Part shown: piece after piece, positions 1 to 5,117 of the stretch
Layout of the letters: every line of letters starts with the position of its first letter
Numbering within the stretch: position 1 is the stretch's first letter
From: Treponema sp.
GTDB lineage: Bacteria > Spirochaetota > Spirochaetia > Treponematales > Treponemataceae
Assembly (NCBI GenBank): GCA_012799545.1
Contig: JAAZLA010000073.1
Span: 1 to 5,117 of the forward strand
Reading direction: 5' to 3'
DNA: 5,117 bases
Translations under genes and position numbers: made by a program
Notes under the pieces: generated by a model
The model's database searches: none
Seen by the model: the letters and a program-made list of their open reading frames with translations, nothing else
Told to the model about the DNA's origin: nothing

Positions 1-1083
1 CTATTTGCAGAAGCTTTTTTCGCAAGCCAAATAGACCTTTCCCAAAGCCTGCTTATACGCACTGAATTTTCAGTTTTTACCGATTCCATAATTGGTGATA
101 ACTTTCTCAAGGATATCCCTGCATATTTTAGCTTAAATGAACTTTCTCTCACATATGTCGGGAATCTCGGTACAATAAGTCAACTCGCAAGCGTTTTTAT
201 AGGAGAAACAGACCCTATTGGCTCGGATTTATTTTTACGACGTCTTTTTGGGCTTCCCAGTTTTACATCACGCATTCTTGAAACAAGCCAAAGCCTTTCT
301 AGCGCTCAACTCTATCCCATGTCTGGCTTAGGTGCATCATACACGCTCAAAGCGACAGACAATTTTGCAACTGCCCTGTATTTTTACTATAATAAACTCA
401 ATATTGCATCAAGTATTCCCGGGGATGATGATAATACAAGTTTAAATATAGATGCTCGATTTGCAGGTGCTTGGCCCTGGCTTATTTTCGATCTAAGTGC
501 GGGACTTACCCTTCCCTTTGAAAAATACGATGCCGATGATGAAGAGGTTATATTGCTTATACGAAAGGCAGATTTCCACGCAGGCTTAAGTCTCTTTGTT
601 GGAAGCTCATACACCTCTTCATTTTTACTACAAGCAGGTCTTATTAAACTTGTTTTTTCGCCAAACCCAAATCTTAATGAAGAAATTATTACGCTTAAAG
701 ATATCACCCTTCTCGTTGAACCTCGTTTTAAAACAAAAAATCTAGGAATTGCTTTTAGCTTGTTCAATATTCCGCCACAGGTTGCACAAAAGCTCTTTTA
801 TATAGAAAATCCACTCGGTGTAAATGTTTCACTTTTTTACAATACCTTTGCAAACCTTGGTTTTCAAGGCGAAATCGGTGTACATACCACCTTTTCTGTT
901 CCAGAGTCAACATTTGCAGTTACAGCGGATGACCTCGTTATACAAATTGCTCCGTATATAAAAGCTGATATCGGAGGTGGCTCTCTCAGTGCTGCTATTA
1001 AATGCAAGGTTCTCGACTTTACAAGCCTCGATGCAGCTATCGAAAGCACAAGTCTTTCAATAGGATATAAAGCGCAATTATGA
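1..1083 (+). CDS. Probable outer-membrane beta-barrel protein, 5'-truncated
   Basis: The frame is open from the first base, so the gene begins upstream of the window; 360 codons plus a TGA stop are present. An internal ATG at 319 is not the start, because the upstream codons read as the same type of protein. The first visible residues, LFAEAFFASQ, look like the end of a Sec signal peptide (possible cleavage after LFA or AEA), so probably only a few dozen codons are missing. The rest is made of short amphipathic stretches rich in Phe, Tyr, Leu and Ser separated by Gly/Asn/Asp turns, with no long hydrophobic helix. This is what a beta-barrel in the outer membrane looks like. I do not recognise a named family or a catalytic motif. 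The stop overlaps the next start (ATGA), so the two proteins are probably translated together. A surface-exposed lipid-facing barrel or a periplasmic beta-rich protein are both possible. Confidence 0.55.
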   Translation, partial: LFAEAFFASQIDLSQSLLIRTEFSVFTDSIIGDNFLKDIPAYFSLNELSLTYVGNLGTISQLASVFIGETDPIGSDLFLRRLFGLPSFTSRILETSQSLSSAQLYPMSGLGASYTLKATDNFATALYFYYNKLNIASSIPGDDDNTSLNIDARFAGAWPWLIFDLSAGLTLPFEKYDADDEEVILLIRKADFHAGLSLFVGSSYTSSFLLQAGLIKLVFSPNPNLNEEIITLKDITLLVEPRFKTKNLGIAFSLFNIPPQVAQKLFYIENPLGVNVSLFYNTFANLGFQGEIGVHTTFSVPESTFAVTADDLVIQIAPYIKADIGGGSLSAAIKCKVLDFTSLDAAIESTSLSIGYKAQL

Positions 1084-1859
1084 TAAAAAAAAAGATTTTC
1101 ATTTGTATAATCTTCTCTTTTATTAGCTTTTCACAGGTATTTTCTTTAGATTTTAGTTTTACAAGTTATTTTCTCGATTTTTCCTCTGCACAATACGAGC
1201 CCTCTTTTGCTCTATCATTTGACATCACGGAAGAAATCGCTTCAGGCATAGAGATTGGCGCAAAAATCTTGCAATCTAATAAGCATAACTACACCGCTTT
1301 TTCCACAGCAGATTTTGCATTTTCATTTTTCCACCTCGGCGGTGGCATCATGTACGATATTCGCGATGCGCTCATTTCACCAGGATTTATCGTGGATGCA
1401 CGAGCGAAGTTCAAAAAAGAAAGCGTTCTGGGTTTTTCATACTATGCAAGTTTTTCACCAGAAAATCTCGCGCAAAATATTAGTCAAAATGGAAAAATCT
1501 ACCTCTCCAGCAAAAATACAAATGCCTCACTCGAAGCCTTTGCTGACATAACATATATACAAATACAAGAAGTAAAACACAACCTCGTTTTGACATCAAA
1601 GACTGAAATAATGGGTTTTGATGAAAAGAGCTTTATTGCGCTTGGTTTACTTTTTTCGTCTGAACTTTTTATAAACACAGATATGCTTTTGGAACTCGAT
1701 CTTGCATTTCGCCTCGGTGGAAAAATTGCATTTAATTTTAAAAAATGGGGTGATTATTTTTTCACCTATGAAAGTAACCTTTTCCGCTTGAGCGAGAAAA
1801 TACAAAACATACCTTCTTTTAATATGCACTGTGGTGCGCGCTTTAGGATCGATAATTAA
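1080..1859 (+). CDS. Secreted beta-rich protein, probable outer-membrane protein
   Basis: This 259-residue protein starts with a clear Sec signal peptide: MIKKK, then a hydrophobic core (IFICIIFSFISF) and a likely signal peptidase I site near residue 22 (QVFS followed by LDF). There is no lipobox Cys. The mature part alternates aromatic and small residues in short strands (for example FAFSFFHLGGG near residues 80-90) and has no further membrane helix, which fits an outer-membrane barrel of modest size. No named family is recognised. The start codon overlaps the stop of the upstream gene by four bases. The only Shine-Dalgarno-like sequence is AGGA at 1062-1065, 14 bases upstream and therefore poor, so translation is likely coupled. 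Codons 2-5 lie on a run of nine A (1085-1093). It may form a functional pair with the upstream protein; that is inferred from coupling and protein type only. Confidence 0.6.
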   Translation: MIKKKIFICIIFSFISFSQVFSLDFSFTSYFLDFSSAQYEPSFALSFDITEEIASGIEIGAKILQSNKHNYTAFSTADFAFSFFHLGGGIMYDIRDALISPGFIVDARAKFKKESVLGFSYYASFSPENLAQNISQNGKIYLSSKNTNASLEAFADITYIQIQEVKHNLVLTSKTEIMGFDEKSFIALGLLFSSELFINTDMLLELDLAFRLGGKIAFNFKKWGDYFFTYESNLFRLSEKIQNIPSFNMHCGARFRIDN

Positions 1860-1862
1860 ACG

Positions 1863-2627
1863 ATGAGTAGGCATTGGCAAACGGAGGCTCTTGTTTTACA
1901 AGTAAAATCCATGGGGGAAGATAATCGAAGTGTTGCGCTTTTAACTCGCAGCAAGGGGCTTATCTGGGCTACCTTGTATGGCGGTCCAAAAAGCAAGATG
2001 CGTGCACTTGTTTCGCCCTTTCATTGTGGGCAAATATATCTATATACCGATGAAGTAAAGCAAGCGACGAAAATATCCGATTTTGCAATTCACTCATATC
2101 GCCCAGAGATACGTGAAAATCTTTTTAAAACCTGTGCGGCAAATCTCTGCTCAGAACTTGTGATAAAAACCCATGGCGGGGGAGAGATAGAGCAACTATG
2201 GCTCTATGTGAATTCTTTTTTAGATGGGCTTTGCCTCGTAAACGAAGAAGCTGCTCGCCATGCCCTCTTGCGTTTTATCTGGCGCTTTTTGAACACCATG
2301 GGTATGCAACCCGACCCTTGCGAATGTGCATCTTGCGGCACCTCGGTATGTTCGATTTACAATACACAAAAAGTCTTTTTTAGCTTAGCAGAATCTTCGT
2401 TTTACTGTGCTCAATGTTCTTCTCTAGGCTCAGAATCCAAGGGATTTTTTTTACACAAGGAAGTTGTCGATTATTTACGTATTATTACAACGGAAGCTCC
2501 TCGAGTTAGCCGGGCTATTGTCCTTGAAGAAGCATTTTTTTATGAAACCCAAGATTTTTTAGTCTATATTTTACAAAACTTTAGCGGCCAAAGGTTTAAT
2601 AGTTTAGATGTCTTGTTAAAAGTCTGA
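1863..2627 (+). CDS. recO: DNA repair protein RecO
   Basis: RecO works with RecR (and RecF) to load RecA on SSB-coated single-stranded DNA and to anneal complementary strands in RecF-pathway repair, in the cytoplasm. The 254-residue length is typical. Residues 1-80 match the N-terminal OB-fold: EALVLQVKSMGEDNRSVALLT, followed by KGLIWATLYGGPKSKMRAL, corresponds to the usual 'GE.DR...LLT...G......G..K..S..' pattern. A helical C-terminal domain follows, with a zinc-ribbon-like cysteine set: C153, C155 and C158 (CECASCG) paired with C182 and C185 (CAQC). The ATG lies three bases after the upstream stop; the nearest AGGA (1845-1848) is 14 bases away, so translation is probably coupled to the envelope genes before it. 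No partner gene (recR, recF) is in the window. It is the last gene of the first block. Confidence 0.93.
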   Translation: MSRHWQTEALVLQVKSMGEDNRSVALLTRSKGLIWATLYGGPKSKMRALVSPFHCGQIYLYTDEVKQATKISDFAIHSYRPEIRENLFKTCAANLCSELVIKTHGGGEIEQLWLYVNSFLDGLCLVNEEAARHALLRFIWRFLNTMGMQPDPCECASCGTSVCSIYNTQKVFFSLAESSFYCAQCSSLGSESKGFFLHKEVVDYLRIITTEAPRVSRAIVLEEAFFYETQDFLVYILQNFSGQRFNSLDVLLKV

Positions 2628-2641
2628 TAATTCTGTATATT
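2613..2641 (+). promoter_or_regulatory. Candidate sigma70-type promoter for speD-speE-ddh
   Basis: TTGTTA (2613-2618) and TATATT (2636-2641) match the -35 (4 of 6) and -10 (5 of 6) consensus with an ideal 17-base spacer. Transcription would begin near 2648, leaving a leader of about 50 bases before speD. The -35 box lies inside the last codons of recO. The only gap of any size in the window lies here, which supports a new transcription unit. Such matches are frequent in AT-rich DNA, so this is a prediction only. Confidence 0.4.
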
Positions 2642-2691
2642 GTTCAAGTAGAAAATCACATTTTTTGCACAAACCATCTTAGCAAAATTAT

Positions 2692-2696
2692 GGAGG
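2692..2696 (+). promoter_or_regulatory. Ribosome binding site at speD with two competing starts
   Basis: GGAGG is the strongest Shine-Dalgarno in the window. It sits 3 bases before an ATG at 2700, which opens only a 12-codon frame, and 10 bases before the TTG at 2707, which opens speD. Neither spacing is ideal (one tight, one long). The site is therefore decisive for how speD is started. Confidence 0.7.
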
Positions 2697-2699
2697 CTT

Positions 2700-2738
2700 A
2701 TGCGAATTGATCAAGCGAGTCCGTGGACAAAAAATTAG
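2700..2738 (+). other. 12-codon ORF overlapping the speD start in another frame
   Basis: The ATG at 2700 directly follows GGAGG and reads MRIDQASPWTKN, then a TAG at 2736-2738, which lies inside the speD frame but in a different phase. Its last codons cross the A6 run at 2729-2734. Removing one A would fuse this ORF to speD as MRIDQASPWTKIRLEGF. It may be a regulatory leader ORF, the true N-terminus of SpeD broken by a one-base difference, or chance. No homologous peptide is recognised. Confidence 0.25.
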
Positions 2739-3483
2739 ATTAGAGGGTTTTAACAATCTTACTAAATCATTGAGTTTTAATATTTATGATGTGTCCTATG
2801 CACATTCTGAAAAGTCACAAATTGACTATCTAGAGTATATCGATGAAGAATACGATTCAAAACGTTTGCAGACGATTATTGAAGAAGTAACGCGTATTAT
2901 CGATGCAAAGTTGGTAAATATATCCACACAGGATTATGACCCGCGAGGCGCAAGTGTTGTTGCCTTGATAAACGAAGATCATCCCGCAGAATATGTCAAG
3001 GAAAGCCTCGTTTGTGGGCACCTTGATAAAAGCCATATCACAGCGCATACCTATCCTGAATACAATTCTCGAACTGGTTTAGCGACATTTCGTGTCGACA
3101 TAGATGTGTCAACCTGTGGTATGATTAGTCCCCTTCGTGCCCTACACTATCTTATCGATAGTTTTGATTCCGATATAGTACTCATGGATTATCGGGTTCG
3201 CGGTTTTACACGAGATACACGCGGAAACAAGATTTTTATTGACCAAGATATCAGCTCTATTCAAGACTATATCGATGAAGATGTGCTTGCTGATTATCTA
3301 GCCTACGATATAAATATTTTATCGGATACGATATTTCATACAAAGATGCGGAAAAAGAATCTCAATCTCGACGACTATCTTTTTGGTGATGAAATACATG
3401 AGCTAACAGAAACGGAGCGTTCTCGCGTAAAAAAGATGCTCACAAAGGAAATACAGGAGATTTTTGAATGCGCAAATTTATAA
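2707..3483 (+). CDS. speD: S-adenosylmethionine decarboxylase proenzyme (E. coli type)
   Basis: SpeD is a pyruvoyl enzyme that decarboxylates AdoMet to give the aminopropyl donor for polyamine synthesis in the cytoplasm. The protein is collinear with E. coli SpeD (264 residues) and not with the short Bacillus/Thermotoga form: GFNNLTKSLSFNIYD (14-28), QDYDPRGASV (75-84), HLDKSHI (105-111), VSTCGMISPLRALHYLI (134-150) and DYRVRGFTRD (161-170). By family rule the chain self-cleaves between K108 and S109, Ser becoming the pyruvoyl group; C137 is the conserved catalytic Cys. The loop before the cleavage site is shorter than in E. coli. With the TTG start the product has 258 residues, six more at the N-terminus than E. 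coli. No other ATG, GTG or TTG is available in frame between an in-frame TAG at 2680 and the conserved region, so TTG is used here, but see the overlapping ATG at 2700. It overlaps speE by 16 bases. Confidence 0.95.
   Translation: MIKRVRGQKIRLEGFNNLTKSLSFNIYDVSYAHSEKSQIDYLEYIDEEYDSKRLQTIIEEVTRIIDAKLVNISTQDYDPRGASVVALINEDHPAEYVKESLVCGHLDKSHITAHTYPEYNSRTGLATFRVDIDVSTCGMISPLRALHYLIDSFDSDIVLMDYRVRGFTRDTRGNKIFIDQDISSIQDYIDEDVLADYLAYDINILSDTIFHTKMRKKNLNLDDYLFGDEIHELTETERSRVKKMLTKEIQEIFECANL
3455..3459 (+). promoter_or_regulatory. Ribosome binding site of speE inside speD
   Basis: AGGAG lies 8 bases before the ATG at 3468, inside the last codons of speD. It decides the speE start: the alternative ATG at 3507 has no purine-rich site in the right place, only a run of seven A and a CGCACG spacer. 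The position makes translation coupled to that of speD. Confidence 0.75.
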
Positions 3484-4406
3484 GATTATTTTCAAAAAAA
3501 CGCACGATGCACTTTGAACATACGAGTTCTGGCGGAGGTTGGTTTTTTGATGTAGAAAAAAAATTGCAATCTGCAAAAACTCAATGGCAAAAAATAGATG
3601 TGGTAAAAACCAAGGAGTTTGGCAAGGCGCTCTTACTCGACGGAATAACACAGTTAACCGAGGCACAAGAGTATCAGTACCACGAGCCGATGGCGCATGT
3701 ACCGCTTTTGGCGCATAAAAACCCCAAAAAAGCCCTTGTTATAGGTGGGGGAGATGGCGCCCTTGCACAAGAAATTTTGCGGCATCCGAGCATTGAAAGT
3801 CTCGACTTTGTTGAACTAGATGAGGGCGTTATCAATTTTTGTAAAAAACATTTACCAGATCTGGGAGGAGATGCCTTTAATGACGAGCGTGTAAAGCTCC
3901 ATATTCAAGACGGTAGAGCCTTTGTTGAAAACGCAGAAAAAGAAGGGAAAACCTACGACGCAATTTTTATGGATATGACTGACCCAGAAGGTCCCTGCAT
4001 TGCCTTATACACAAAAGAGTTTTTTGAAATAGTATCTAATCTTCTAAAAGATGATGAAGCTTTTTTTATAATGCATGCAGAATCTCCAGATTTACGACTA
4101 AAAACCTTTCAAAGAATAATGCATACGCTCAAGGCGGTTTTTCCTAGCGTACAAGAAATGGTGAGTCATGTGCGAATGTACGGCGGAATGTGGACATGGG
4201 CGATTGCTTCTAAGGGCTTTAATCCCAAAAAATTCGATGCAAAAAAAATCCCTGCAGTTATAGAAAAACGCGGCCTTAAAAACCTCAAAATTATATCGAG
4301 TGAAACATGGGAGAGTTTTTTTAGGCTCTGGCCTGTGTATAAGGCTGTTTTAGATGAAGAAGGCGAGATAGCTACCGATGCAAATCCTGGCTATGCTATG
4401 GAATAA
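3468..4406 (+). CDS. speE: Polyamine aminopropyltransferase (spermidine synthase family)
   Basis: This 312-residue enzyme would transfer the aminopropyl group of decarboxylated AdoMet, supplied by SpeD, to an amine acceptor such as putrescine. A short N-terminal beta domain ends in LLLDGITQLTEAQEYQYHE (55-73), followed by a Rossmann methyltransferase-like fold: GGGDG (93-97) and E116 in VELDEGV for the nucleoside part, DG at 148-149 for the adenine side, and the DxTD pair D169/D172 in the gate loop, which binds and activates the acceptor amine. The last third has MYGGMWTWAIASKG (237-250). It is longer than E. coli SpeE (288), with a basic N-terminal extension (MRKFIRLFSKKRT) and an acidic C-terminal tail. 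The acceptor side is unusual: GPCIALYTKEFF (175-186) replaces the common GPxESLF, and His203 stands where Gln is usual. Product could therefore be spermidine or a longer or branched polyamine. Membership of the family is sure; the acceptor is not. Confidence 0.92.
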   Translation: MRKFIRLFSKKRTMHFEHTSSGGGWFFDVEKKLQSAKTQWQKIDVVKTKEFGKALLLDGITQLTEAQEYQYHEPMAHVPLLAHKNPKKALVIGGGDGALAQEILRHPSIESLDFVELDEGVINFCKKHLPDLGGDAFNDERVKLHIQDGRAFVENAEKEGKTYDAIFMDMTDPEGPCIALYTKEFFEIVSNLLKDDEAFFIMHAESPDLRLKTFQRIMHTLKAVFPSVQEMVSHVRMYGGMWTWAIASKGFNPKKFDAKKIPAVIEKRGLKNLKIISSETWESFFRLWPVYKAVLDEEGEIATDANPGYAME

Positions 4407-4408
4407 AA

Positions 4409-4413
4409 AAGGA
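4409..4413 (+). promoter_or_regulatory. Ribosome binding site of ddh
   Basis: AAGGA lies 7 bases before the ATG at 4421, in the 14-base gap after speE. The spacer is entirely A and runs into the start codon (nine A, 4413-4421). No terminator or promoter fits in the gap, so ddh is read from the speD-speE transcript. Confidence 0.7.
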
Positions 4414-4420
4414 AAAAAAA

Positions 4421-5117
4421 ATGGCAAAAATAAAACTTGCGGTCATTGGCTATGGAAATATTGGTCGTGGTGTTTTAGAAGCAATTAAAAAAAACTCAGA
4501 TAGGGAGCTTGCCTGTATTCTCTCTCGATCTCCTGATCGTGTTAGAGCCGAAATAGGAGGGAGCTACCCTATCTATGCTTCCGATGATTTTGAAAAACTG
4601 CAAGAAGCCGATGTTGCTATACTTTGCGGGGGCTCAAAATCTGATCTTCCAGAACAAGGGCCAGTCTATGCCCAATACATTCACACCCTTGACAGTTACG
4701 ATAATCATAGCGAAGCATATGCGTATTATAAAACAATGGATGAGGCAGCAAAAAAGACAGAACATCTTTCTTGTATATCCATAGGCTGGGACCCAGGAAC
4801 CTTTTCTGTGCAGCGAGTGCTTGGCAATGCCTTTATTCCAGGAGCCAAAACTTATGGCTTTTATGGCACAAGTGAAAAAGGCGGGCTTTCTATGGGACAC
4901 TCCGATGCACTCCGACGAATAGCAGGAGTCCTCGATGCTCGGCAATACACACACGCGATTTCAGAGTCTATCCAAAAAGTGCGACGAGGCGAAAACCCGA
5001 GTCTCACACCAGGCGACATGCACTGGAGAGAATGCTTTGTTGTTGCAAAAGAAGGCGCCGATACAGCAAAAATAGAAGAAGCAATAAAAACAATGCCTGG
5101 CTATTTTGCAGGCTACA
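4421..5117 (+). CDS. ddh: meso-Diaminopimelate dehydrogenase, 3'-truncated
   Basis: Ddh reversibly aminates L-2-amino-6-oxopimelate (tetrahydrodipicolinate hydrate) with ammonia and NADPH to meso-diaminopimelate, a one-step bypass in lysine and cell-wall precursor synthesis. The 232 codons present align along their length with the Corynebacterium glutamicum enzyme (about 320 residues), so roughly 90 residues lie beyond the window. Visible motifs: NADPH fold VIGYGNIGRG (8-17) with S35-R36 for the 2'-phosphate; DSYDNH (91-96); GWDPGTFS (122-129); LSMGHSDALRRIAGV (156-170); QYT (175-177) and R203 in MHWRECFVVA. T177, D162 and R203 correspond to substrate-pocket residues T170, D155 and R196 of C. 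glutamicum. Odd points: Met158 replaces pocket Gln151, Tyr148 stands at Trp144, and four residues are inserted just before (GTSEKGGLS). The start is well supported by an AAGGA at 7 bases. It sits 14 bases behind speE, apparently in the same operon. Confidence 0.92.
   Translation, partial: MAKIKLAVIGYGNIGRGVLEAIKKNSDRELACILSRSPDRVRAEIGGSYPIYASDDFEKLQEADVAILCGGSKSDLPEQGPVYAQYIHTLDSYDNHSEAYAYYKTMDEAAKKTEHLSCISIGWDPGTFSVQRVLGNAFIPGAKTYGFYGTSEKGGLSMGHSDALRRIAGVLDARQYTHAISESIQKVRRGENPSLTPGDMHWRECFVVAKEGADTAKIEEAIKTMPGYFAGY

Noticed and set aside
387..767. 126-codon open frame on the - strand
   Set aside because: It lies wholly inside the envelope-protein frame, its product resembles no known protein, and all neighbouring genes run on the + strand.
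319..1083. First envelope gene starting at the ATG at 319
   Set aside because: The same frame is open back to base 1 with the same beta-rich character and a probable signal-peptide end, so this ATG is an internal Met.
1255..1551. 98-codon + strand frame inside the second envelope gene
   Set aside because: It is out of frame with a gene that has a good signal peptide and beta pattern throughout, and it has no ribosome site or recognisable product.
2663..2687. Inverted repeat TTTTGC / GCAAAA with a 13-base loop upstream of speD
   Set aside because: Six pairs, only two of them G-C, make a weak stem. There is no T-tract after it, so it is not a terminator, and such short AT repeats are common by chance. 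A protein operator cannot be excluded.
2628..2706. Riboswitch in the recO-speD gap
   Set aside because: Only about 50 transcribed bases precede speD, with no visible SAM-riboswitch core or stable stem.
3507..4406. Shorter speE starting at the ATG at 3507
   Set aside because: It would avoid the overlap with speD and still keep the family core, but it has no Shine-Dalgarno, while the ATG at 3468 has AGGAG at 8 bases.
4634..4954. 106-codon open frame on the - strand
   Set aside because: It is antisense to ddh, whose frame is confirmed by motifs over the same bases (GWDPG, GHSDALRRI).

Overview
The window is a compact, AT-rich stretch of bacterial chromosome in which all six genes lie on the + strand with almost no space between them. 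From left to right it holds: a 5'-truncated gene for a probable outer-membrane beta-barrel protein (1-1083); a second secreted, beta-rich probable outer-membrane protein joined to it by an ATGA stop/start overlap (1080-1859); recO (1863-2627); a 79-base gap with a plausible sigma70-type promoter; speD, S-adenosylmethionine decarboxylase of the large E. coli type (2707-3483); speE, an aminopropyltransferase overlapping speD by 16 bases (3468-4406); and the first 232 codons of ddh, meso-diaminopimelate dehydrogenase (4421 to the window end).

The organism is not certain. Two cell-envelope proteins with Sec-type export and strongly alternating aromatic/polar strands point to a bacterium with an outer membrane. 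AT-rich coding sequence, the style of the outer-membrane proteins, and recO placed directly behind them suggest a spirochaete of the Treponema group. This is an impression from composition and layout, not a proven assignment.

The genes appear to form two blocks. The first (1-2627) is the distal part of an operon in which two envelope proteins are coupled to recO. The second starts in the recO-speD gap and is a polyamine module. SpeD makes decarboxylated AdoMet, the aminopropyl donor, and SpeE transfers that group to a diamine or polyamine acceptor. ddh follows after 14 bases and would make or consume meso-diaminopimelate, a lysine and peptidoglycan precursor, so the block links polyamine and lysine/diamino-acid metabolism. 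No enzyme for making putrescine is visible here.

No RNA genes, insertion sequences, CRISPR arrays or convincing terminators were seen. I found no clearly new system. The points most worth a second look are the start of speD (a strong Shine-Dalgarno feeding an ATG in the wrong frame, with a TTG start seven bases later), the acceptor-site motif of SpeE, which resembles thermospermine synthases, and substitutions in the Ddh substrate pocket.
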